Counted from the first letter of the stretch, positions 1 through 12,430 are shown. The stretch is 64,000 nt of DNA from Emergomyces orientalis (GCA_002110485.1 MOWL01000070.1:310001-374000); one strand, 5' to 3'. Notes: generated by a model not told the origin, from the letters alone. Made by a program: numbers and translations.

Positions 1-2470
1 GGCGAACACCCATTGTGCTTTACCGCGTCCATATCAATTTCCCAGCTCGTTTTAACGAAGAATTTCGGTTCAGACTCGCCACTTTTACCCTCGTACAGCT
101 ACTTGTCGTCTTTTCTCACTATCCCATTCGGTTTCTGACTGCTGTGAAATAGCCCCCGCCAGCTTCATTCTTATTTAACGCCACAGCTATATACTCAAAC
201 AACAGTAGCATCTTGCACGTTCCTTTTATCAACATCAGTCGCGGAATTTGGAAAAGATATCATTACATAGTTGTCATACGTACCAGTAATGATGTACGGG
301 AGCTATATCTTCCATGCCTGGTGGTTTCTCCGCCATTACCAAACGAAGATACTGTACCCCTTTTGATACCATCTACTCTCCACAAACGTTACATACCCCC
401 CCAGGTACACATGTATCTCGGATGGTTTCTAGAGAGGCAAAATATCGGTTCTAGTTGGAAATCGTGAGAAACGGGGGGAATGCATTTGCGGGTACAGATC
501 GTAACCTGGAGATGAACCCCTTCTCCATGACCCTACCATACTTGACGGGTGATGGTATGTACGATAGAACAAAAATGAAAAGATGTAAAAAATGGCAAGT
601 TGCTGCTGAAATAAATTACACTAATATTGTATTGAAATGGGCCACATCCGTGATGTCTTAAGAAGGTGGGCTTTTAGGAGGGGTTTTTTTTTTCGTCTAA
701 GACTGATAAACCAATAGGGCGCATTACTCTTCGGCATTTACCTTCAGATGACCATTGTGCCCATTATACATGCATCAATAGGGAGGTTTTGATTTGAACA
801 GCGTTCTATCAATCAATGCTCTCCTCCTCAGATGTGCGTCGTAACAAAATCTGGCTTCGTGCGAGTGATTTACATATATATCGGGAATCCCCTTACTCGA
901 GCTCGTGGCAGATTGTGGGTTTCCATGTCCATTCCCGTTCTATTATTTCGCCGGATTCCACCCATCTAATGTCGGACGCGCAAGAGGCTGGAGGACAGGG
1001 AGGCTGACTGCGTGCTGGGGGACAGCGCTGGAAATTACATGCTCATCACGGTGCATTCCTGAAAACAGATAGGGTCAGTTTAGTGGGATATCTCAATGCC
1101 AAATTTTATGCGTGCCTCGTACAAAGGGTTCTTCATGGGTGTCGGGCTGGTTGGGGTGTGCTCAGCCAATATCATGCAGGGCGGACGAATCGAATAATGA
1201 CGCAAAACTAGATTGCATGGTGAATTAGACCACCCCACACCCGAAAAGCGCTTGGATACAGTACAATATCAAAATGTGGTTTTTGCCCTTTTGAAACCCT
1301 CTCCATTGACCTCTAGGTAGGTATCAGGGTCTAGAAGCTTCAAAGACATCTAGGAAGCCAAAAACTAAAATTTATAAAATAAAATAAAATAAAATAAAAC
1401 TTATTGGTTAAACTCGAAGTACCTGCCAATCACATTAATTCTCCGATGTATATTGCTCCATGGAGAACTTTGCCAGCCATCTGATCAAGCTTTCGACACA
1501 GCCCTCTGAAAATGGGACAGGGATTGTTTCCCATATTCCGCTTCTTGATTTATAATGTCAGAGTTATTGTTTTGTGAAGAACGAGAATTACAAAGCGAGA
1601 TTACAAACCCCCCTGAGATTTCCAAGGTTGAACGGTTGTAACGGAGCGGAATTATCCAAAATCTTAGGGTTGGGGGCGCGTTGGCCCGCTCGTTTACTTT
1701 GAGCGGAAAACTAACGCCGTTTACCCTAAGCCAATGCCAAGTCCTCCCCGATGATATTGGATAGCATCTCTCGTATCGTGGGCTAATAGCCAGCGTGCGG
1801 AGACCAAAATTTTGCGAACGGCTGATTAACTGGGAAGGGAGGGGAGGACGGTGATATTCCGACGTATGCGCCCAAGTTTATGTTTGTTTGGGGAAAGGTC
1901 GCGGGGAGGAGGGGAACTCGACACGGGGTATGGAAACGGAGGTTGGGAGTGAGAGCGTGAGTTTGGCACTAGAGTCAGTAAAAGAGATCTTAAGCCTAGC
2001 TGTGAAGGGCCAGAAGGAAGCTCTGTTCTGTTCTGGCAAGGGAAGAAGATTGCATTTAGGTCTATAGATGGGGATAACGCCAAATGGATTTTTGGCGGTT
2101 TGTATATATCTCTATGGAGCTCTCACAAAAGGCTACGTTTACACCATATATCTGTAGGTAATTAAGCGATTCATATACATACAAAATCAACAGTAGAGAG
2201 AACGATAAACGGGAGAATCTCTGACAAAGAAGAAGAAGAAGCAGAAGAAAAAAAAACGAGCGGGTGACTAGTATTCGAAAAGTGGTGGCTTTATTTGGCT
2301 GAAAGTTGATACGACTGGAAGCCCCTTAGTGTTTCAATAGATTGATATTACCAATAATTGTCCGGTGTAAGGCAGAACAATTAGATAGAGCGCGTGGAGG
2401 TGCGGAATAGAGATATAGATATAGATAAATATATAGATATGTATAAATATAGAGCAATACGGTGGGAGAT
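1..2470. other. Intergenic DNA without a recognisable gene
   Basis: Only short open frames without domain-like sequence are seen on either strand. The stretch holds a TAAAA pentamer repeat at about 1373-1398 and GATATA-rich sequence at about 2410-2460 next to the promoter of the following gene. No tRNA, transposon or protein remnant was recognised. Confidence 0.6.
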
Positions 2471-2473
2471 AAG

Positions 2474-2484
2474 TATATAAGGGG
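2474..2484 (+). promoter_or_regulatory. TATA box and AGGGG element of the GST-like gene
   Basis: A TATATAA box lies at 2474-2480 and is followed directly by AGGGG (2480-2484), the reverse of the CCCCT stress-response element known from yeast. It is about 170 bases before the ATG, a fitting distance for a fungal TATA box. The stress element is a five-base match only, so its role is speculative. Confidence 0.4.
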
Positions 2485-2652
2485 TGCTCAATCCCCCACC
2501 TTCAAGCTCAAAGAATCTTAAGACTCATTCACAGCAGAGAAATCCAAGATATTCAAAGGACCAATTTACTCTCCTCTCCATCATCACAGTATCCCGCCCA
2601 ACAGCACAGCAAAAGAAGAGCAAGAAAGAGAAAAGAAAGACAGAACGAAAAA

Positions 2653-3384
2653 ATGGCACCACCCACCAAACCCTTAGTTCTCCACGGCATCCTTCTTAGC
2701 CCCAACCCGTTCAAAGTCGCCCTAATACTCCACGAACTCAACCTCCCCTACACCCTGAACCCCATTGATTTCCCCCAGGTGAAAACCCCCGTCCTCACCT
2801 CCCTAAACCCCAACGGCCGTATGCCCGCCCTCACAGACCCAAACACAGGTCTCGTCATTTGGGAATCCGGGGCAATAATCGAATACCTAGTCGCCACCTA
2901 TGACAACGGAGCAGAGCGCAAGTTGAGCTTTGAACCCGGTACCGTAGATCACTGGCATTCGATTCAGTGGTTATATTTTCAAATGTCCGGCCAGGGCCCC
3001 TATTTCGGGCAGGCGTTTTGGTTTCGGATTCAGCAACCGGAGAAAGTGCCCATCGCGCTTGAGCGGTACGAGAAAGAGATGAGGAGGGTTTGTGGAGTGT
3101 TGGAGGCATGGCTGGCGGGGAAATTGGGGCAGGGGAGCAGTGGTGGTGTTGGGAGGGAGAGGAAGTATCTTGTCGGGGAGAAGTGTTCGTTTGCGGACTT
3201 GGCGTTTATCCCTTGGCAAGGGTATGTGAAGGGGCTTATTGATGCGGGTACAACTGGTGAGTTTGACGAAGAGAAGGAGTTCCCGCATATGCACGCTTGG
3301 CTGGAAAGGTTAAGGGGGCGGGAGGCTGTGGAGGAGGTTTTCGCGTTGAAGGAGGCGGCCGCGAAGGAGAAGGCGAAGAAGTAG
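2653..3384 (+). CDS. Glutathione S-transferase-like protein (Ure2/GTT type)
   Basis: A single-exon gene for 243 residues. The N-terminal half is a thioredoxin-like GST domain: a short beta strand (LVLHG), the SPNPFKVALILHELNLPY helix region, the NPNGRMPALTD loop with its cis-proline, and WESGAIIEYLVATYD, which matches the glutathione-binding ES motif. The C-terminal half is helical and carries the YLVGEKCSFADLAFIPW segment typical of GST C-terminal domains, and the protein ends in a lysine/alanine-rich tail. It probably conjugates glutathione to electrophiles or reduces peroxides in the cytosol. The length is normal for fungal Ure2-like GSTs. The start fits the TATA box upstream and an A-rich Kozak context. 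There are no introns, unlike most neighbours. It is convergent with the Ecl1-type gene. The substrate cannot be told from sequence. Confidence 0.9.
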   Translation: MAPPTKPLVLHGILLSPNPFKVALILHELNLPYTLNPIDFPQVKTPVLTSLNPNGRMPALTDPNTGLVIWESGAIIEYLVATYDNGAERKLSFEPGTVDHWHSIQWLYFQMSGQGPYFGQAFWFRIQQPEKVPIALERYEKEMRRVCGVLEAWLAGKLGQGSSGGVGRERKYLVGEKCSFADLAFIPWQGYVKGLIDAGTTGEFDEEKEFPHMHAWLERLRGREAVEEVFALKEAAAKEKAKK

Positions 3385-4003
3385 GAGATGGAGTACGGCT
3401 TAGTATGTGATATTTGTGAAGAGATGGGAATTTGATAATGAGAGCGTGCAACAGCAAAATTGGATAAGTGTATTGATGCGATTGTAGTTGAAACCAAAAG
3501 AATCAATACACATATATATTTGACTTGATTCTTTTTTCTTTTTTCAGTTGAAGACTCCTTTCCCTTTTTTGTTTTTTGTGTTTTGTTTCTTTTTTCTCAT
3601 TTTCTTGCTCAGTCTGTCTTTTTATATCATGAAATAAATATAAAATATCGTTGACAAAGGCATGTCTCATAAAATCTAGACAAAAAATATATAAAGCACA
3701 CATCTAGACTGAAAAAGTAAAAAGGAAATGTGCACATATACAAAGTGTAATCACAAAGAGAGAGAATGTAGTTAAGTTATGGCAATAAATAACAGATACA
3801 GAAGAACAAATACTGAATGAGAAAAGAGAAAGACCCAAATAATGTTAGGTGAAACATAGGAAGAAAGGCATGCATGCAAAAGCACTCAAGTGGGTTATTG
3901 ATGGATCATCGTCATTAATCATGCAAAATGATAAAATAGAGTGTCAAGGCGTCAAGGTGTTGAGGAAACAGAAAGACTACAAAATATAATAATAATGAAA
4001 TTG
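3385..4003. other. 3' flanks of two convergent genes
   Basis: AT-rich sequence between the stop codons of the GST-like gene (+) and the Ecl1-type gene (-). T-rich tracts at 3530-3630 could serve polyadenylation. No coding signal was seen. Confidence 0.6.
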
Positions 4004-5115
4004 TCAATCATCGCAATCTAATCCATGTCGATCATGGCCAGGACCAGGACCAGGGCCAGCCTCCGGTGATGCAGATACAGACGAAGAGTGCTTAGCAAAC
4101 TTCTCCCGCACAAAGTCTTCCTGGCGATGGAAAAAACCACTTGCCGTGTTCCGTTTCTCGTTCTCGACGGCCGCTGCAGGGACGACGTCGTCGTTTGGGT
4201 CTGCCATAATGTACGGCATGACGAGATCAAGGTTCCGAGTGTTTCTCATGCCGCTGGTATTGTAGCGGGACGGCAATGGGCGCTGGTGTGTCGCCGATTC
4301 GGGAAGAAGAGATGGATGTGGAGGTGGATGGGTAGTGGTAGGCGAGTATGCAGCTGGTTCGGTGGGACTGTCTAGCAGCGAAGAGGCGGCGGATGTTGTT
4401 GGTGAATGCGCTAGGGATGGTAGGGTGCCTTGGCCGGTTGTGGAGACGCTGGCAGAGCTGTGGTGGGTTATGGGGACGGGACGGGGGTGGATGGTAACAT
4501 CATCATCATCATCATCATCATCATCACCACCATTTTTACTGTTGTTATCGTTATGATTGTTGTTTTCGTATGCCGGTTTGTAGCCGGTGGCATTGCTGGA
4601 ATTGTCTGTGACGACGCTGGGCGGTTCTAGTTTTTGAAATAGGGAGAGATAGCGGAATGCTTCGCTGGATGCGCGGGGATTGGTGGGCCGGTGAGGTATC
4701 TTAGGTTTCCATTCGGTTGGGTCACGTTCTGATGTGTCCCCGTGATTGTGGACGGGTATTCGGATCGGAGGAGAAGGTAAGTATGATGTTGGTTGTGTGG
4801 GAGCCATTGGGACTACAATCGACCTGGGCGTCGAGGATGATGAGGATGCCGGAGGGGAATATTTCGAGAAAGTCATAGTTTCGGTAGTGACTCGAGATAT
4901 CTCTAGAGGTTTTGATGAATCTTTTCGGCGACAACTACATTGTCCCCCAGAATTGGGGAGGTTAGCATATGAGATATTCAAGATGAAAGACAAGTTCTTT
5001 TTGAGAGGATTTGGATTAATGCATGTTTCTTATATTTTATTACCTTTCGCTGCAGTAGAGAATTGAATCACTTGGAATCATAATCTGTCTGTCGCACGTG
5101 GCACTGAGTCATTGT

Positions 5116-5152
<37 letters not shown>

Positions 5153-5802
5153 ATCAATGTATATAGAAGGAAAGGACAAGAAATGGAACATATTTAGAAG
5201 AAGAAAAATAGTTCGATTGGAAGAAATACAGCCGGAACACACCAGAACTGAAGGAAAGCCGTGGCCATGAAGAGATCCTCGTCCTCGATTTCTTCTACTC
5301 CTTGCTTAGCCGCACCTGGCCTGGCGTTTGCTCTGCGAGACCTTGGCGGCGAGGGGTCTGAAGGAGTTGTAGCCCTGGTGACAAACTGACGGGCAACCCG
5401 CTGGCCTTTTATCAAAGAAATAACAGGTTTTTTAACAACATCGCAGGCTGGGGAGATGGGATGATGTTTATGATGATGATGATGATGAGAGGGGTTAGGG
5501 GCGTGGTGCTGTAGGGGGGAAGGACGTCGGCGCAGGTGATGGGTCATGAGGGCGGTGAGACCCCGAGCTGTAATTGGACGGCCGCTGGTTAAGCCCTGGC
5601 AAGAGGGACATCGAGGGGAAGATGTGGATAGGGAGGGGTAGACAATGTATATCGTAGTGTCTTGAGGAATGTATGTGGATGCAGATGCGGATGTGATATG
5701 TGGATGGGTAAATGAGGGCAATGGAGGAGCGTATTCAGGGAGGGGCGTTGTTGCTGCTGCAGAAAGACAAAAGTTTTTGATAGATGAGATGAGGAGGACC
5801 AC
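4004..5802 (-). CDS. Ecl1-family life-span regulatory factor, three exons
   Basis: Three exons: 5802-5243, 5103-5044 and 4934-4004 (minus strand), joined with matching phases (2, 2) to give 516 residues. The joins rebuild the signature of the Ecl1 zinc-binding family: FLQFC across junction 1, CDRQIMIPSDSILYCSE in the 60-base middle exon, and SCRRKD across junction 2. The cysteines fall as in the family's C-x2-C...C-x3-C pattern. In fission yeast, Ecl1-type proteins extend chronological life span and respond to zinc and nutrient limitation. The region before the motif is basic and proline-rich with a His run; the region after it is disordered with an Asp run (positions about 4497-4526, ATC repeat). 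Intron 1 contains a run of 30 T on the coding strand, followed by a GCTGAC branch-site-like word. The start at 5802 is the first ATG of the open frame; another ATG at 5804 in a different frame leaves the 5' end uncertain. Confidence 0.8.
5120..5149. repeat. Homopolymer A(30)/T(30) inside intron 1 of the Ecl1-type gene
   Basis: Thirty consecutive A on the plus strand, T on the coding strand, lying 16-45 bases before the acceptor of the intron. Confidence 0.9.
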
Positions 5803-6598
5803 ATCTGCTTTTATTTAAGTGCCCATTCTTTCACAGTTCCTTTCTTTCCCCCTTATTATCTCCTCTCTCTGTCGCCCTCGTCTTCATTAACTTTCCCTTC
5901 CTTTTTGTTCTGGCCTGCTGAGTCTCCCCACTCCTCTCCAAAAAGCTTATTAAGGCGTGACGATTGGGATAGGCCTTCGCTTTGCCTCGCCCGTTTCGTT
6001 TCCAGGGGGGGCTTCGTTTCTTGTCGCTGGGCTTGCGGCGGTAAATCCGCTCTGCCGCTCTATCTGGATCTCGCCCCGCCAAGTAAACTAGATCAGCCCG
6101 CTGCTATCCGAAGCGAAGCAAACAACAGCCAAAGGGACAGGCTATAATTGGCCAATTGTGGGGCCTCAGACTCCAGCAACGATACGCTTTGATAGGGCGA
6201 AGGACGCGTGCTCGAAACAATGGCGATGTGGATTGGGTACTTGGGCAACGAACAGCGGCCGAGCGGGAGAAGATCACTGCGGGGCCTGCAAGAGGATCAG
6301 CCAAGTCACTCTGGCGAATATTTGGTCTGGAAGCTCTCAATGGTGGAGAACATGAGGTGGCGTGGCGTGATATGGCATGATACGGGGACTCGCTGATGAA
6401 TTTCTTTCTTCGTTTGTCTCTTCAGATTTTGCAATCAGAGAAGAGGATTGCATACTCTTCCTTAGAGGCTGAGAAAAGCAAGTTTGTCAGAACAAGAAAA
6501 ATGTCCACCTTGCATTTCTTTCTTTCTTTCTTTCTCTCTAAGCTTATTATTTTTTGGTCATGAGATAATCATAAAAGCTAGATTGAGTGACTTGGGTA

Positions 6599-6640
<42 letters not shown>

Positions 6641-7484
6641 GAGGACCGTTGCGAGCCTTGGAATAATAACCTTAAGAGTTAGCAACTGGGCCACAATCCT
6701 GATGATGCCTTCACTCAACCATAGACATCAGACAGGACAGTCAGGACAAAATAATAAAAATGACGGGAGTGTACATGAATCCATCCTCTCTATCACCAGT
6801 GTAAATCCCCATATTTTTCTCCACAACTGACATCAATTTCATCTCTTTGTTTCAGACAAACTCGCCTCCAAATCCAATCCTATGGCTAATAAGGAGGGTC
6901 ATAAAGAAACGCCCCTATTAATAAATTAAGCACACCCAAGCTTTCCGCTGCTCTTGTACATGTACATGTACTGTACCTTTTAAGTTTATCGTGATACATT
7001 TTTATTTAGCCGTTATCTTGTTACCTGGTTTATCTGTTTTCGGCTTAACCAGAATTAAATTCCCAGGCAAATGATCGGGATAGTGTTACTCTCACACGGG
7101 TAGCTGTAACAGACAAAGGAATTTTTTTTGATTGTTTGCGGAAGATCCGCCGTAAATGGATCTTAAACAAAAATGTTGAATAGTTATCGTGTGCCTTTAC
7201 ATCATCACATCTTAACTCCAACTTGCAAGCTGGCTAGAAGGGGAAAATGAGGGGTTTAGTGAATCATAAGCGAATGATGAAAGAGAAACACCCCCCCCAA
7301 AAAAATAAAAATAAAAAAAAAATAAAAAAAGAATCAATAAAAGATAACCAGGATTTGGGATATCGTACAAAAATATTATTTTACAAGATAGATGCCTTTC
7401 AAAACATGTATATATACACCACCAAGCCATGCAAAAATAGTATAGTACAGTACATGCGCAGTTGTGCCCAGCGCAAAACGCATT
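5803..7484. other. Intergenic DNA with AAT microsatellite
   Basis: Upstream region of the Ecl1-type gene and downstream region of the VPS72 gene. A GC-richer patch lies at about 5980-6400. A trinucleotide repeat (AAT, about 12-13 units) lies at 6601-6639, palindromic GTACATGTAC-type words at about 6955-6976, and A-rich tracts at 7290-7330. No convincing coding exon was seen. Confidence 0.55.
6601..6639. repeat. AAT trinucleotide microsatellite, about 13 units
   Basis: Uninterrupted AAT units follow a short open reading frame that would read them as Asn; the frame has no other support. Confidence 0.95.
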
Positions 7485-9817
7485 TCATCCACCTTCCGCT
7501 CCACTCCCACTCCCACTCCCACTCCCACCCCCACTCCCCACACTTCCACCGCCACTGCCGCCCTCACCCACAAAAACCGCCGCCGGCGCCGGCGGCGGCG
7601 GCGCATTCGGTGCCAAAAACCTCTCAGGAACCCCTCTAGCACCTACCCCAATAGGCCCAACAAAACATCCTAGCAACCCACTCCACGCATACCTATTTGC
7701 TAGCGTCTGGCGGATCTCGCGATAAGCGACGGCGTTGGCGTAGGGGAGTTTGGTTTCTGGATCGCGGTAGCGGGCTGGGCGGGAGGTTATGGGGCAGAGT
7801 TCTTGGGGGATTTCTGGTTTGGGGTGGGAGGGAGCGGAGATTAGTTAGGGTTTTTTGGGTTTTTTGGGTTTTTTTTCAATAATAGTTGGGGAAAGGGGAG
7901 AGGGGAGAGAGGAGAGAGGGAGGAGGGGGTGAGGAACGACTTACTTTGTAGCTTTTGTGGTTTGCGCGAGTTGAAGAAGATGTTATATTCTTCTCGTTCT
8001 TGTGGGGTTTTGGTTTCGAAATTTTCCAGGATTAGGAGGTTGCGGGATGAGTACTCGATTGTTGGCGGTGGGGTGGGTATAGGGGGTTGTGGTGGTTGTT
8101 CTTGTTGTTTAGCGAGCGGAGGTTGTGACGGCGGGGATTTGGATTTTGATTGCGTTTGCGTTTGCGTTTGCGTGTGTTGGTCTTGGGCATCTTTATTATT
8201 CTCATCGATATGTATCAATGGTGCTGGTGGTTCGGGCTGTTTATCCTGTGATAATGATGGTGATGTTGCCGCTGTTGCTGGGTCTCCTACAGACTTACTG
8301 ATTTGGGCCTCTATTTTTTGGAACGGCTTTTGGGGTTCTTCTTGCTCTGCTCCTGTTGGCTGCGATATCGATTCCGCTCCTTTGGGTGCTAAGTCAGAGG
8401 ATCCAGGCGTTGGTTCGGTTACTGATGTTCCTTCGGTTGATGCTGCCTGAGATGGTAACGTGTGTTCCGATTGTTCGGGTGCTGTAGGTTTTGATGTTGT
8501 AGGTTCGTGAGGCGCGGATGGTTGCGATGCTTGTGCTTCTTCTGGTTCTGGTCGTGCCAGCGTAGAAGATGGCGCCTGGCCAGAAGCTGTAGCTACCTGG
8601 GCTGGATCATCTTTCATAGAAGCGTACATATGAATACCATCCAGAAAGTTCGCCGGCACCTGCGGCGGTGCAAACGTGATCTGTTGCGGTTGACCATCTT
8701 TTTTCGTTTCCTGCTTTTGTCCCTCCTCCGCGGTTTTATCAATCTGCATCTCTGAGCTTTTGTCCTGACCCGCTGGGACAGTTTTACCGCCAACCCCTTC
8801 CCCAACCTTCTCGGTCTTTTTCGCCTTCCCCCGCTTAGGTGAATCATCCCCATCTTTACCACTTTTCCTCTTCTTCTCCGCCTCTGGCGCCTGCGTAACC
8901 TCCTTCGTACCCACCTGCGCCAACTTCCCATTAACCCACTTCGCAAACCCGCTCCACCAGGTCGTAACGGCCCCTTCCAGCCTGCGATTCTGCAACGCGG
9001 CCAACTTCGCCTGCTGCTCCTCACTCCGCTTCCTCTCCATCTCCTCCCACCGATTTAAACTCTTGCTATTCAGCCGCTCAGTCTTCGCCGCCTCCGCCAA
9101 CCGCTCTTCCTGCGTCATCACTTTCGGTTTCAATTTCTGCTTGCGCCTGGCCGCCTCCTCCATCGTCGCGATCAGCCTTACACGCTTCTCCTCACTATCC
9201 TTCAACCGCGCGTGCGTAAGTTCCTTATTCTGCATCGTCTGCCGTCTGGATGAGGAACGCGTCGGACCATCCTCAGGCGTCGGCAGCCACGATATCCGCT
9301 CCGATTTCTTCTTAGGCCGCGGCGCAGGTGTCGTCGGCACCCTCCCTCCAGTCCCAGTCGTTGTTGGCTCCGTAGCAGTCGGGTCAATCTTAGCCCTCTT
9401 CCGCAATGCCGGAAATTTCATCATACCTTCCTGCTCCTTCCGTTTCCTCGCCAACCGCTCTGCCTTAGCCTGTCTCTCCAGCTCCTTTTCGCCTTCCAAC
9501 TCATCCTCCTGCGCGTTGGGACCTTGGTCTTCGTCGTCATCGGATGAAGAATCAAGCTGCATGTCATCCACTTCATCTTCAACACCATCGCCTTCTTCCT
9601 CTCCCGCAGCCCCTTTTTCCTCGCCACTTGCAAATTCCTCATCGTCTTCTTCCTCCGCGAAGAGAAGGGCGAGTTCGTCGTCGGCTTCTGCGTCGAGGAG
9701 AGCGCTCATATTCTTGCCTGCGGTGCTTCGCCTCGCTCGTCCCTTCACGAGAGTTTCGACGGGTTCGTCATCAGAGCCGGAGCTTGTGCCCGTCATTGGT
9801 GAATCTTCTGCTGCCAT
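7485..9817 (-). CDS. VPS72: SWR1-complex subunit Vps72/YL1, two exons
   Basis: Exons 9817-7945 and 7813-7485 (phase 1 join, 131-base intron with GTAAGT donor) give 733 residues. The N-terminal part is YL1: the ETLVKGRARRSTAGKNMSAL segment, then EADDELALLFAEEEDDEEF, an acidic stretch, and basic coiled-coil-like sequence, which in this family bind histone H2A.Z/H2B. The short second exon supplies the YL1 C-terminal domain (CPITSRPARYRDPETKLPYA), so the domain is visible only after splicing. Vps72/Swc2 loads H2A.Z through the SWR1 remodeller in the nucleus. The middle is a long low-complexity linker rich in Pro, Gln, Ser and Thr. The C-terminal tail is a Gly/Ser repeat made by a hexamer repeat at 7500-7536. 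I chose the ATG at 9817 because it begins directly before the conserved acidic/YL1 region; an in-frame start 150 bases upstream also exists. Confidence 0.9.
7500..7536. repeat. CCCACT hexamer repeat coding for a Gly-Ser tail
   Basis: About six tandem hexamers. In the Vps72 frame on the minus strand they code for Gly-Ser dipeptides close to the stop codon. Confidence 0.8.
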
Positions 9818-12430
9818 GGTCGTGTTTGGAGAGGGGGGGGTGGGGGTGCAGGTCCGTTCGACGGAAGGATAGAGCCGCGTTTCGAAATGGGGTGGAACGC
9901 GTCTGGAGATATGACGAAGTAGCTTATACTTTGCTATAAACGAGGATTCTTGTTCATGTACTTTCAAGATCGTGGTGGTGTGGCATGATGTTAGGAACGG
10001 CGAAGACGTTGGGTATGGCTCCGCCAGAAGCGGCTCAAAAGGTGGGTGGGCGCAACTTGTGAAATGAGGGAAATTCTATTAGTACATTACTGTTGCAACG
10101 TAAAGTACATGAGGGCCGCCAGGAAAGACTGATCACGACAATAATTTAATATTTTGCTCTCTGGTTCAATCAGCTACCGAAAACGTGCAATTTGGTCTGC
10201 GTGTTTCTCGTCCATCTGTTTTCCCAGGCTCAGGAAACTTTTTTAAGCTTGCTTATATAAACAGAGTACTGTAAATGTGGCTGGTGGAAATTGCACGATG
10301 ACGCCGCTTTCGCTGTCTGCGCCACAACTGGGCCGATCAAATGTTCCAGACAAAAGAAGGGGAAACCTTGCATCAACAACGCTACATACCTTAGTAGCTA
10401 CTGGCAAGGGAAAAAATGGAGGTTGGAGTAATGGACTGTTCCCTTGGCTGTGATGGAATAATGGAACCTTTCAAATATTGAATACTTATTTTTATCCCAA
10501 GGCATGGTAATTGCATGGGAAATTCGCACCGAATGAAATATTGATTGCATTCATGCAAGTATGTATCTACCTTGTATCTACTCCGTACCTAGTAGGCATA
10601 ACTATGCCGTATATTTCTTAAACCTACAGAGGGTACGGACGAAAATATATCTATGCGAGATCATTCCAGCCAATCCCAGTCTGAAATATTTTGGTGTAAA
10701 ACCCGACTCTAGAGTACGTATCCACTCTCCATATACTCAATAGATGTACGCATTTTACATAGTTTCAGTTTGACTAAAAAGATCCCAGGTTTAAAAAATA
10801 AAAAATAAAAAAAAACCCCAAAATCGCTAATCAGTGATTTGCAACCCTAATCTCCGCAACGGCGCTCGCAACAGCTGGAGATTAATGTTTGTTACAGAAT
10901 TCGGGCGAAAGCTGAGTGTGCGTGGCCGTAAAAATAATAACAGGTATTCAGGAACACAACTCAACCCCTTATCTATTAAATCAATGCCAGGATTATTTTA
11001 TTTTTTGAACCCAGTTAAAGACTCCAGAAAATTAAATCATAAAAGGGAAACCCGTAGCCAACAGGGGTTTGTGGGGACAAAAAATGAATTTTTGATTTTA
11101 ATTTCCCCACCCCCAGGCTCGAGGCGGCTTATTGTGCCCCCTACGTCGTGGATGGAAACATGTTTCATCAACCGAAAAGCCGTCCGTTTATTGGGTGGTG
11201 CTGCCTTTTCATGCGTGTGACGGAACTTCGACTTTCTTTCTTTCTTTCTTTTGTCGTGGCCCTTTGTTTCACAGCAGAGCAGCTTGTTTTGCTTTTGCTT
11301 TTGTGTTCATGTGATTTGAGCTCCTGGGTTTGAGATGCAGGGTGAGGAGGAGGTGATGTGGATGGCGGCAGCTATTTAACTAATACTGGAGGGAGGCGAG
11401 GCGAAGGATTTCCATGAGGAGGGTGGGGAGTTCTTGGGTGTTTGTTCATATTTTTATACTACGTATATCATATTTGGAGAGGACAAGGTCCGCTTGTGTG
11501 GGGTTGGGCGATCTGGTGGAGAGCTAATCAAAGGTTTGAAACTTGGAGCTGTGGCCGGAAGGACATCAAGGTTGAGAATATCAAATGTGAAGTGTGCTGC
11601 CCTTGGATCAAATAATAATAGTAAGGAGTTGGATTATTCTTTCCTGCTGCTCAGTTCGAGAGTAAATATATATATATATATATGTAGATATTATTTAAGC
11701 CATGTCCCCAGAAAGGAGGCGGATATATATTTCTCTAGGGTAATAAGTGCGTCTGTACTCAGCGTTGATGGGAGAGGTCTCAGGGATAAAGCTGAGACGT
11801 TTCTGCGTTGTTTGATAAAGAGCAAGGCGGGCACACGGGGAACCCAGCACAACATGCAGCACAAAATATACTTGACTGTCAGCGAACGATATCTGGATTA
11901 ACATTTCTTGCTATTCGCCTGAAAGTTTGAACAAAGACGTATCTGTCTGGTATATAAATTTTGTTGAAAGGCAAACGGGCGTGGCCAGGTAACTTAAACG
12001 TTTTAACTGTAACCTTTTTTCTTTCTTTTCGAAAAGTATAATTGTGCTGGAGATGATCCCGTAGCCGTCCGGATCCAGAGAGCCCCGATAGCAAACTGTA
12101 ATACTGCATCCTCTTAAGTTTTGATACACCAATTCATGATAGGTGAGCTGGCAGTACAACCATGCGAGCCGTTAGGAGGAGGTGTCTGTCTGTTAGGCTC
12201 GGTGATTTATATATACCCAGGGGGCAGTAGCCCATGTTATTCGTTCATGCTGTAGTCGGTGTTCGTTAGGGAGATCTGATCGACGAGGATATCGAGGAAG
12301 AAAGGCGATTGGGGAAGTAGTGTAAGCTGTAGCCAGCAAACTGCAGTAATTGGATCTAGAGGACACTACTTGAATTGTAAGTTATTTGGTATATACATCC
12401 TTTTTCTTTTATCTGGCTTTTATCTGTCCG
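9818..12430. other. Intergenic DNA between divergent VPS72 and PUF genes
   Basis: About 2.6 kb without a supported gene. Open frames at 10834-11220 and 11434-11901 lack family motifs and codon-like character. A TA repeat lies at about 11668-11685. It should contain the promoters of both flanking genes. Confidence 0.55.

Noticed and set aside
7247..7725. Frames rich in His, Ser, Pro or Arg over the hexamer repeat
   Set aside because: Repeat-driven frames; the region is explained by the second exon of Vps72 and its downstream flank.
7929..8450. Plus-strand frame of 173 codons
   Set aside because: It is the complement of the Vps72 linker; Cys/Gly/Val-rich composition comes from the opposite-strand codons.
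9063..9872. Plus-strand frame of 269 codons rich in Ser
   Set aside because: Shadow of the acidic/basic N-terminal half of Vps72 on the other strand.
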